The notes under the pieces were generated by a model, which worked only from the letters and a program-made list of their open reading frames with translations, had not been told where the DNA came from and made no database searches. Source: Octadecabacter sp. (GTDB lineage Bacteria; Pseudomonadota; Alphaproteobacteria; Rhodobacterales; Rhodobacteraceae). Taken from it: 5,012 nucleotides of DNA. Shown here in pieces: positions 1-5,012 of this stretch. The position numbers were made by a program, and so were the translations under genes. Numbering within the stretch: the first letter of the stretch is position 1; the number at the start of each line of letters is the position of its first letter. The stretch lies in NCBI GenBank assembly GCA_003533975.1, contig DQCL01000335.1, forward strand, positions 1-5,012, in the 5' to 3' direction.

Positions 1-487
1 CATCGACGCCAACGGTATCGTGTCTGTTGCAGCATCCGATAAGGGTACTGGCAAAGAACAGAAGATCACAATCCAAGCGTCTGGTGGCCTGTCCGATGAA
101 GACATCGAACAAATGGTTCGCGATGCGGAAGATAACGCCGAGGCCGATAAGGATCGCAAGGAACTGGTCGAAGCCAAAAACCAAGCGGAAAGCCTGATCC
201 ACTCGACAGAAAAGTCGATGGAAGAACATGCCGACAAGGTTGACCCAACCACGATCGAAGCCATTGAATTGTCCATCGCGGCACTCAAGGACGATCTGGA
301 AGGCGAAGACGCTGGCAAGATCAAGTCCGGTATCCAGAACGTCACTGAATCAGCAATGAAGCTGGGTGAGGCGATCTACAAAGCCGCACAAGAAGAAGCT
401 GGCGAAGCCGAGCCTGAAGCAACTGCTGCCGACGAAGACATCGTCGACGCAGACTTCGAAGATCTCGACGACGACAAGCGCGGATAA
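1..487 (+). CDS. dnaK: Chaperone protein DnaK (Hsp70), C-terminal part; 5' end outside window
   Basis: DnaK is the cytoplasmic Hsp70 ATPase that binds exposed hydrophobic peptide segments, working with DnaJ and GrpE. Only the last 161 residues lie here, read from base 2, and the frame is open to the left edge. The visible part starts in the final strands of the substrate-binding beta domain ([20 protein letters not shown], the usual DANGI and [11 protein letters not shown] signature), continues through the helical lid ([15 protein letters not shown], then [10 protein letters not shown]) and ends in a disordered acidic tail, [18 protein letters not shown], equivalent to the E. coli DDVVDAEFEEVKDKK end. 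A GTG at 20 opens an apparent 155-residue ORF, but it lies inside the conserved beta domain and is not a real start. dnaJ follows after 69 bases in the same direction, the standard dnaK-dnaJ arrangement. The heat-shock promoter would be upstream of the window. Identification is very secure. Confidence 0.98.
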   Translation, partial: IDANGIVSVAASDKGTGKEQKITIQASGGLSDEDIEQMVRDAEDNAEADKDRKELVEAKNQAESLIHSTEKSMEEHADKVDPTTIEAIELSIAALKDDLEGEDAGKIKSGIQNVTESAMKLGEAIYKAAQEEAGEAEPEATAADEDIVDADFEDLDDDKRG

Positions 488-502
488 ACTTTGGTGAACT
501 TG

Positions 503-531
503 CAGGACCGGCCCTAGTCGGGCCGGTTCTG
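503..531 (+). promoter_or_regulatory. Intercistronic hairpin between dnaK and dnaJ
   Basis: Bases 507-514 (ACCGGCCC) pair perfectly with 520-527 (GGGCCGGT) around the 5-base loop TAGTC. The stem extends outward by four more pairs (503-506 with 528-531, one of them G-U), giving about 12 bp in total. What follows is TGCTTCCCA, with no run of T, so it does not look like an efficient intrinsic terminator. It sits 16 bases after the dnaK stop and ends 9 bases before the dnaJ Shine-Dalgarno, which it does not cover. A partial attenuator or a 3' stabiliser for dnaK mRNA is the likely role, which would fit the known excess of DnaK over DnaJ. The role is inferred; the pairing is seen directly. Confidence 0.75.
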
Positions 532-540
532 TGCTTCCCA

Positions 541-546
541 AGGGGG
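541..546 (+). promoter_or_regulatory. Ribosome binding site of dnaJ
   Basis: AGGGGG lies 10 bases before the dnaJ ATG at 557 and is followed by the A-rich stretch AAAATCTGTC. It is the only good Shine-Dalgarno in the spacer, and it supports the ATG at 557, which also gives the canonical DnaJ N-terminus [11 protein letters not shown]. Confidence 0.75.
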
Positions 547-556
547 AAAATCTGTC

Positions 557-1699
557 ATGGCAAAACGCGATTATTATGACGTTCTAGGTATCTCCAAAGG
601 TGCAAGCGCCGACGAGATCAAGAAGGGCTATCGCCAAAAGGCGAAAGAACTCCACCCGGATCGCAACACCGACAACCCAGATGCGGAAAGCCAGTTCAAA
701 GAGGCTGGCGAAGCTTATGAAGTGTTGAAAGACGCTGACAAGAAAGCCGCTTATGACCGCTATGGTCACGCTGCGTTTGAAGGTGGCATGGGGGGCGGCG
801 GTCGTCCCGGAGGAATGGGCGGCCAAGGTGACTTTGGCTCTGCATTCTCCGACATCTTTGACGACCTGTTTGGCAACATGGGCGGCGGACGTGGCGGCGG
901 GCAATCACGCGCTGCCCGCGGCAACGACCTGCGCTACAACCTGCGCGTAACATTGGAAGAAGCTTTCGCCGGCTTGCAAAAAACGATCACCGTTCCAACT
1001 GCATCTAGCTGCGAATCCTGCAACGGGACCGGCGCTGAAGGAGGCTCCGAGCCTCAAACTTGCCCGACCTGTTCCGGCATGGGAAAAGTCCGCGCACAGC
1101 AAGGTTTCTTCACTGTCGAACGAACCTGCCCAACTTGTAATGGCATGGGTCAAACGATCAAAAATCCTTGCCACGAATGCCACGGACAAGGCCGCGTTGA
1201 AAAAGAGAAATCGCTCTCTGTCAACATCCCAGCCGGCGTTGAAACCGGCACGCGCATTCGCCTTGCTGGCGAAGGCGAAGCAGGTATGCGCGGCGGCCCA
1301 ACGGGCGACCTCTATATTTTCATTGAAGTCCGTGAACACGATCTGTTCGAACGCGAAGCCAACCACCTATTCTGCCGTGTGCCTGTTTCTATGGCGAAGG
1401 CGGCGCTTGGTGGTGACATTGAGGTTCCGACCATCGACGGCGGCCGATCCCGCGTGAAAATTCCAGCTGGATCTCAATCTGGTCGCCAGATGCGCCTACG
1501 CGCCAAAGGCATGCCCGCCCTTCGTGGTGGTGGCCCTGGTGACATGTTCATCGAAATGGCGGTCGAAACACCTGTAAATTTAACCAGCAAGCAAAAAGAG
1601 CTTCTGCGTGAGTTCGAAGAACTAGCGAGCGACAATAATCCACAAAGCTCATCGTTCTTTAAGTCTGTGAAGTCATTTTGGGAAACCATGAAGGGTTAA
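557..1699 (+). CDS. dnaJ: Chaperone protein DnaJ (type I Hsp40)
   Basis: This cytoplasmic co-chaperone stimulates the ATPase of DnaK and delivers substrates to it. At 380 residues it is full length for the family. The J domain covers residues 1-70, starting RDYYDVLGI and carrying the catalytic HPD at 33-35. A Gly-rich region follows at about 75-118, with one DIF motif (99-101) inside SDIFDDLFG. The zinc-binding domain has all four CxxCxGxG repeats, with cysteines at 152/155, 169/172, 191/194 and 205/208, so two zinc sites are intact. The C-terminal peptide-binding beta domains (about 215-340) include the IPAG and VKIPAG turns, followed by the dimerisation tail. The start is fixed by the MAKRDYY N-terminus and a good ribosome binding site. 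It lies 69 bases after dnaK and probably shares its heat-shock transcript, modulated by the hairpin in the spacer. Nothing is truncated or missing. Confidence 0.98.
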   Translation: MAKRDYYDVLGISKGASADEIKKGYRQKAKELHPDRNTDNPDAESQFKEAGEAYEVLKDADKKAAYDRYGHAAFEGGMGGGGRPGGMGGQGDFGSAFSDIFDDLFGNMGGGRGGGQSRAARGNDLRYNLRVTLEEAFAGLQKTITVPTASSCESCNGTGAEGGSEPQTCPTCSGMGKVRAQQGFFTVERTCPTCNGMGQTIKNPCHECHGQGRVEKEKSLSVNIPAGVETGTRIRLAGEGEAGMRGGPTGDLYIFIEVREHDLFEREANHLFCRVPVSMAKAALGGDIEVPTIDGGRSRVKIPAGSQSGRQMRLRAKGMPALRGGGPGDMFIEMAVETPVNLTSKQKELLREFEELASDNNPQSSSFFKSVKSFWETMKG

Positions 1700-1709
1700 G
1701 CCGTTAACC
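1694..1709. repeat. Inverted repeat over the dnaJ stop codon
   Basis: GGTTAA (1694-1699) and TTAACC (1704-1709) are perfect inverted copies separated by GCCG. The left arm contains the dnaJ stop codon TAA. With 6 bp, mostly A/T, and no T run, it is unlikely to be a terminator. Its right arm overlaps the CtrA-like site described separately, so it may matter as protein-binding DNA and not as RNA structure. It could also be chance. Confidence 0.5.
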
Positions 1710-1718
1710 ATGCGGTAA
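1704..1718 (+). promoter_or_regulatory. Candidate CtrA-binding box upstream of radC
   Basis: TTAACCATGCGGTAA matches the alphaproteobacterial CtrA consensus TTAA-N7-TTAA at seven of eight fixed positions (the second half is GTAA), and its first eight bases are the known CtrA half-site form TTAACCAT. It lies in the 43-base gap before radC, ending 24 bases before the ATG. Because CtrA-activated promoters carry the box around the -35 region, a transcript would begin close to the start codon. I see no convincing -10 hexamer after it. A GAATC (GANTC, the CcrM methylation site) lies at 1722-1726. The match is seen; binding and regulation are inferred. Confidence 0.5.
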
Positions 1719-1742
1719 CTGGAATCACGGCAAAGTCGGGGT

Positions 1743-2540
1743 ATGAAACATGCCTCCGCCTTTGCCGAAGCCCCGCTTTTACCTTTGGGCCCTGTCTCAC
1801 CGGTTACAATCGACCGAGACGAAGTTGAAATCGTTTCGGCGGTTCCTACGTCCAAAAATGGTAAGCACCCTTCTTATTTGGCCGACCATCGAAAACGCCT
1901 ACGTCATCGCTTCTTGACGGGAGGGGCCGCAGCGATGCCGGACTATGAAATCCTTGAACTCACGTTGTTTCGAGCTATTCCGCGCCAAGATGTCAAACCT
2001 CTCGCGAGGCTTTTGATCGAGACATTTGGTGACTTGAATGGCGTGCTTTCTGCCCCGCTTGCGCGGCTAGAAAAGGTGCATGGAGTCGGCCCTGCGGTTG
2101 CTCTCGAACTCAAGGTTATGGAAACCGTGACCCACCGTATGGCTCGTGCCAAAGTTATGCAACAACATGTGATTAGCTCGTGGGACGCGGTTCTGGACTA
2201 CTGTCACACCATCATGGCGCATCGCGACACCGAACAGTTTCGCGTGCTTTTCCTAGATCGTAAAAACGTCCTCATTGCAGATGAAGCACAAGGTACGGGC
2301 ACAGTCGATCATGTTCCCGTTTACCCGCGCGAGGTCGTGAAACGTGCGCTTGAACTGAATGCATCCGCGCTGATCCTTGTCCACAACCACCCATCGGGTG
2401 ACCCGACCCCATCCAATGAAGACATCACGATGACAAAGCAGATTTCGGACGCTGCTAGTGCTCTCAACATCTCACTTCACGATCACCTGATAATCGGACG
2501 ATCCCGTGAACTTAGCTTCAAGTCGCAAGGCTTGATTTAG
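1743..2540 (+). CDS. radC: RadC family JAMM/MPN protein (UPF0758)
   Basis: This 265-residue protein belongs to the RadC/UPF0758 family. The name is historical: the E. coli radC102 allele that gave it its DNA-repair label was later traced to recG, and the biochemical activity remains unclear. The N-terminal part (about 43-135) contains the conserved [13 protein letters not shown] and [20 protein letters not shown] segments and a helix-hairpin-helix-like [14 protein letters not shown] (111-124). The C-terminal MPN domain has a complete JAMM metal-binding motif: H214, H216, S224 and D227 in [14 protein letters not shown]. Residues 1-42 are variable, as usual. The first ATG after an in-frame stop at 1716-1718 is at 1743. 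Its only G-rich run (GGGG, 1738-1741) is a single base away, too close for a normal Shine-Dalgarno, so either the message is leaderless or the start lies a little downstream. The gene may be driven by the CtrA-like box upstream and not by the dnaKJ promoter. It converges on the next gene with overlapping stops. Confidence 0.95.
   Translation: MKHASAFAEAPLLPLGPVSPVTIDRDEVEIVSAVPTSKNGKHPSYLADHRKRLRHRFLTGGAAAMPDYEILELTLFRAIPRQDVKPLARLLIETFGDLNGVLSAPLARLEKVHGVGPAVALELKVMETVTHRMARAKVMQQHVISSWDAVLDYCHTIMAHRDTEQFRVLFLDRKNVLIADEAQGTGTVDHVPVYPREVVKRALELNASALILVHNHPSGDPTPSNEDITMTKQISDAASALNISLHDHLIIGRSRELSFKSQGLI
2537..2540. other. Overlapping stop codons of convergent genes
   Basis: TTAG serves both strands: TAG (2538-2540) ends radC on the plus strand and TAA (complement of 2537-2539) ends the OmpA-fusion gene on the minus strand. 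There is no space for a terminator between the genes. The GC-rich GCGC-GTC-GCGC right beside it (from about 2541) is short and has no T run. Confidence 0.9.
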
Positions 2541-4081
2541 GGCGCGTCGCGCACCCAAAGCTCAACCCGCCTGTTCGTCTGTTGCCCCCAGATCGTATCA
2601 TCACAGGCCATTGGCAGCGCCTCACCGAACGCTTCCGTTTCAACCTGAACATTTGCGGGGAACGATCCACCAAGTGCACGGCTTAGATCGCGTAATACTG
2701 CTTCAGCTCTTGCTGATGAAAGATCACGGTTCGCCGCCGCTGGTCCACGCCCGTCGCTGAACCCGACCAACATCAATTCTCGCCCGCCAAACCGCCCATC
2801 GCGAATGGCTTGCGCCAACTGCATTACGTTAGAACGCGACTGTCCGTCTAATCTTGTCGATCCAGGTTCAAACCGGAACGTGCTGGACATGCGAACACGT
2901 GGTGACAACACTCGCACCATTCGTTGCAATTCCACCAATGGAACTTCGGTTCCTGCATTCGTAATCGCATTCGCAAGTCGTTCTCCTTGGTTCGCCAAGG
3001 GTATCGGCACTGCTGCAAGGTCCACAAACCCTGCGCGACGGATGACAAGTTGCGCGGATGGTGATCTCAACCAGTCTAGAAAATCAACAACCTGCGGGTG
3101 CTGTCTACGTTGCGGCAAATAAATAAACATTGGAAACGTCAGCGGGTAGTCTTCGGTCTTCATCGTCAAAAACCGAGCCTCTGCCTGCAACCCACAAGGG
3201 CCATTCAGCGCCAAAGGTTGAGTATTTTGCGTGGCGCCAAAGGGAACGAGTGACAGTCCATTGGCCCCTTGCGCGACGGCAGGCAAGAGCGAATCCAAGT
3301 CTTCGTGTGAAGTGCTAGGATCCGCTAGCTGTAGCCCGAACGGGCGCATGAATCGGTCTTCAAATCCTTGAATTTGGCCTTCGGTATCTGCCTGAAGGTG
3401 CACTTCGAATTGCCCCCCCGTCCCTGCCAATTCAGCGGTCAAATCTGCCATCGAGATCGACCGCACGTTGGACGTCGCGGAGACGACAGGCACAAGTGCA
3501 TCCAGCGCTAGAATTCGCGCGTTCCGCGCAAGGTTGAGCGGACCTAGGCCAGCATCTGCCGCGATGGCTAATTCACTGTCTCGCAGTTCGCGCATCGACA
3601 GAAGTGCATCCGCGCTATGATTCGCGAATTTTGAAAAGGCTTGATCTTGAGGTTCAATCGCAATGGAAATTTCAAACGCGATCGTTCCGTCAGAACGAAG
3701 CAGATGGAACCCCTGAACGTCTTCACGTACGTTCAGTCCATTGTCGCGGGCATAGACGTCGATTAAGGCGGGCAACAGCAAATCACCCATACGCGCAGCG
3801 CCGACGAGACGCAGAGCTGCAACATACCGTTCCAAGTCGGGGCAATTCGTACCCTCGCAAGTCATCCCGTCCGCACGAAATGTGATAAGCCCAGCATCAG
3901 AGGCTACCGATACGTTTTCGCCATCAAACGCCACGAATCGGCCCGCCACGGTCACCGCGTCATTTTCGCTACGGTAGGTGACATCTTGCGCGGCTGCATC
4001 TGCCACGAAAGCAAAATGTGCGACGAGGACCGCCGCACATTTCAAAAATCTATTCGCTTTATTGAACCATGTACTCGTCAT
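2537..4081 (-). CDS. Exported substrate-binding-protein-like/OmpA-domain fusion protein
   Basis: This 514-residue protein is predicted to act in the periplasm attached to peptidoglycan. It has a Sec-type signal peptide: positive residues K8, R11 and K14, a hydrophobic stretch at 16-27, and likely cleavage after A31 (DAAA/Q). C15 is not in a lipobox, so it is not a lipoprotein. Residues 33-84 form a small domain ending [10 protein letters not shown], where C75 and C80 may be disulphide-linked. Residues about 88-355 resemble the PstS-type phosphate-binding fold (ALDALVPVV at 192-200, [19 protein letters not shown] at 296-314, [12 protein letters not shown] at 343-354). Residues about 398-514 are an OmpA/Pal domain: [13 protein letters not shown]443 and R458 with the 15-residue spacing of the peptidoglycan diaminopimelate ligands, then NRRVEL at 503-508. 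Fusions of this type occur in Rhodobacterales, often named phosphate ABC transporter substrate-binding/OmpA family protein, though no transporter genes lie nearby. Both expected anion-binding loops are atypical. Its ATG overlaps the upstream stop and lacks a good ribosome binding site. Confidence 0.88.
   Translation of the reverse strand: MTSTWFNKANRFLKCAAVLVAHFAFVADAAAQDVTYRSENDAVTVAGRFVAFDGENVSVASDAGLITFRADGMTCEGTNCPDLERYVAALRLVGAARMGDLLLPALIDVYARDNGLNVREDVQGFHLLRSDGTIAFEISIAIEPQDQAFSKFANHSADALLSMRELRDSELAIAADAGLGPLNLARNARILALDALVPVVSATSNVRSISMADLTAELAGTGGQFEVHLQADTEGQIQGFEDRFMRPFGLQLADPSTSHEDLDSLLPAVAQGANGLSLVPFGATQNTQPLALNGPCGLQAEARFLTMKTEDYPLTFPMFIYLPQRRQHPQVVDFLDWLRSPSAQLVIRRAGFVDLAAVPIPLANQGERLANAITNAGTEVPLVELQRMVRVLSPRVRMSSTFRFEPGSTRLDGQSRSNVMQLAQAIRDGRFGGRELMLVGFSDGRGPAAANRDLSSARAEAVLRDLSRALGGSFPANVQVETEAFGEALPMACDDTIWGQQTNRRVELWVRDAP
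4078..4081 (-). promoter_or_regulatory. ATGA stop/start overlap coupling the two minus-strand genes
   Basis: On the minus strand the upstream gene ends in TGA (4080-4078) and the OmpA-fusion gene starts with ATG (4081-4079), sharing bases as ATGA. The bases before the ATG (CCTAAGAATCGCGTCGAA) contain no properly spaced Shine-Dalgarno, which supports translation by termination-reinitiation and hence a fixed relation between the two products. The overlap is seen; the coupling is inferred. Confidence 0.8.
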
Positions 4082-5012
4082 TTCGACGCGATTCTTAGGT
4101 CCTCAAACATGTTTTGCAAGATCAGAAAGTCACCAACCGCGTCACATTCCGGCATAATCATTGTCAAATCCAACGCAGACGTTTGACCTGTGGGAGAGAC
4201 TTGCAAGCTTTGAGCATTAAGTTCCTGTCCGCAGTTTCCGGCTGTGATCTCCGCTTCTGCGACGAGCAAAACCTCAAAGTCTGAACCCATCATTCCTGAA
4301 GGAAAGGTGTAAACTTCGGCCATCAAAGCACGATCAACCGTGTCCTCACCAAGACGAACAAGATATCCACCTTCTGCTGTTTCAATTCGGGTAATATCGC
4401 CAGGATTGCTCGCGTGGATATGGCGTTCGTCACCAAACATCGCGTCGCCTTCATAGGCGCTCAGCATAACAGATTCATCGCCCTGCCACTGCAGCACTGC
4501 GCGGTCGTAGTTGGCGAAATCTGGAACAGTCATCGTTGCAACTGCACCATCACCACCTTCAAATGCCGCAATCATAACGGCCACTTCTGCTAACGCTGGC
4601 ACCGAGATTTCGGCTGACCCAGTATCATCAGTCATCGCCGTGAACATCATTCCTTGATGATGAATCGTGAAAGAAGAAGACTGATGGCACGGTGCGTTAA
4701 CCGAGAGCGTAACACTCGCGATTGATCCGGCAGCGGCGTCCATTACTGGAACGCAATCGACCTCGACGGTCGCTGTTTCTTCCACGGCAGGTACTGTTTC
4801 AGTCTCGAGCGCCGCCAATTGAAGGGGGGCTTCTAGAACGATCGGAAGCTTTGCGGTTTCTGGCAAGATCACAGCAGCTGCGACCTCCGGTTCTGGTTTT
4901 AAGATATCTGGAGTCTCTGACATGATCACACTGCCTTGTGCGACTGCGATCGGTTCATCTTGCACGGCTGGCGTTTCAATTGCGATATCTGGTGAAACAG
5001 CTGTTTCCTGTT
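4078..5012 (-). CDS. Unrecognised envelope-type protein with Pro/Ala/Glu-rich segment; 5' end outside window
   Basis: I do not recognise a named family with confidence. The frame is open from base 5010 to the stop at 4078 (310 visible residues). Positions below count from that first visible codon. Residues 1 to about 83 are low-complexity, rich in Pro, Ala, Val, Glu and Thr with repeated ET/ETP units, as in a flexible periplasm-spanning linker. Residues about 95-310 look like beta-rich domains: a first unit with FTIHHQGMMFTAMTDDTGSAEISVPAL resembles an immunoglobulin-like or carboxypeptidase-regulatory-like sandwich. A second unit contains the YTFPSGMMGSDFEVLLVAEAE segment and NCGQELNAQ, and ends PECDAVGDFLILQNMFEDL. 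Four cysteines (86, 108, 260, 289) could form two disulphides, which suggests an oxidising compartment. GTG at 4965 and ATG at 4923 (with a moderate AAGG 10 bases upstream) are possible internal starts, but the same composition continues upstream, so the true start probably lies beyond the edge. It is coupled to the peptidoglycan-binding gene downstream and likely shares its process. Confidence 0.8.
   Translation of the reverse strand, partial: QETAVSPDIAIETPAVQDEPIAVAQGSVIMSETPDILKPEPEVAAAVILPETAKLPIVLEAPLQLAALETETVPAVEETATVEVDCVPVMDAAAGSIASVTLSVNAPCHQSSSFTIHHQGMMFTAMTDDTGSAEISVPALAEVAVMIAAFEGGDGAVATMTVPDFANYDRAVLQWQGDESVMLSAYEGDAMFGDERHIHASNPGDITRIETAEGGYLVRLGEDTVDRALMAEVYTFPSGMMGSDFEVLLVAEAEITAGNCGQELNAQSLQVSPTGQTSALDLTMIMPECDAVGDFLILQNMFEDLRIASK

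Noticed and set aside
20..487. GTG at 20 as the start of a separate 155-residue gene
   Set aside because: It lies within the conserved DnaK beta domain, and the upstream codons IDANGI continue the same family signature.
784..900. GGC-rich repeated sequence in dnaJ as a possible tandem repeat element
   Set aside because: It encodes the ordinary Gly-rich region of type I DnaJ proteins.
905..1366. 153-residue minus-strand open frame inside dnaJ
   Set aside because: It is fully antisense to the conserved DnaJ zinc-finger region, its composition mirrors the dnaJ codons and it shows no recognisable motif. A shadow of dnaJ.
1694..1709. GGTTAA-GCCG-TTAACC as a terminator of dnaJ
   Set aside because: The stem is only 6 bp, mostly A/T pairs, and no T run follows. 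It is better explained by the overlapping TTAA-type binding motif or by chance.
2541..2557. GCGC-GTC-GCGC beside the shared stops as a bidirectional terminator
   Set aside because: Only a 4-bp core with a bulged extension and no T tract on either strand. It also codes for the end of the OmpA-fusion protein.
3604..3885. 93-residue plus-strand open frame inside the OmpA-fusion gene
   Set aside because: It is rich in Arg, His and Ser, as expected from reading a GC-rich gene backwards, and has no ribosome binding site or motif. It lies opposite conserved family sequence.
4921..4965. GTG (4965) or ATG (4923) as the true start of the right-edge minus-strand gene
   Set aside because: The frame stays open to the window edge with the same Pro/Ala/Glu-rich composition upstream, and neither start gives a signal or membrane segment. 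The ATG has a moderate AAGG at 10 bases, so it cannot be excluded fully.

Overview
The window is almost entirely coding and looks like chromosomal DNA from an alphaproteobacterium of the Rhodobacterales (roseobacter-type). The DnaK tail (ending in an acidic [20 protein letters not shown] segment), the RadC protein and the fusion of a phosphate-binding-protein-like domain to an OmpA domain all have the look of that group. This placement rests on recognising the families by eye, not on a search. Base composition is moderate (roughly mid-50s % GC by eye) and no region stands out as foreign.

Left half, plus strand: the 3' end of dnaK (cut by the left edge), a 69-base spacer with a strong hairpin, a complete dnaJ, a 43-base spacer carrying a CtrA-box-like sequence, and a complete radC. 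DnaK and DnaJ form the Hsp70 chaperone pair. RadC is a JAMM-motif protein of uncertain biochemical role that in other bacteria is linked to recombination and competence. The spacer upstream of radC suggests it may have its own promoter instead of simply belonging to the chaperone operon.

Right half, minus strand: a gene entering from the right edge (5' end missing) encodes an unrecognised protein with a long Pro/Ala/Glu-rich segment followed by a cysteine-containing, probably beta-rich domain. Its stop codon overlaps (ATGA) the start of a 514-residue exported protein with a periplasmic substrate-binding-like domain and a C-terminal OmpA-type peptidoglycan-binding domain. The two are very likely translationally coupled, and I infer that both act in the cell envelope. 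The second gene converges on radC, and the two stop codons share bases (TTAG).

There are no RNA genes, mobile elements, CRISPR arrays or phage genes that I can see. No gene-free stretch exceeds 70 bases. I do not see a clearly new defence or mobile system. The points most worth a second look are the CtrA-like site before radC, the apparent loss of both anion-binding loops in the PBP-OmpA fusion, and its coupled, uncharacterised upstream partner.
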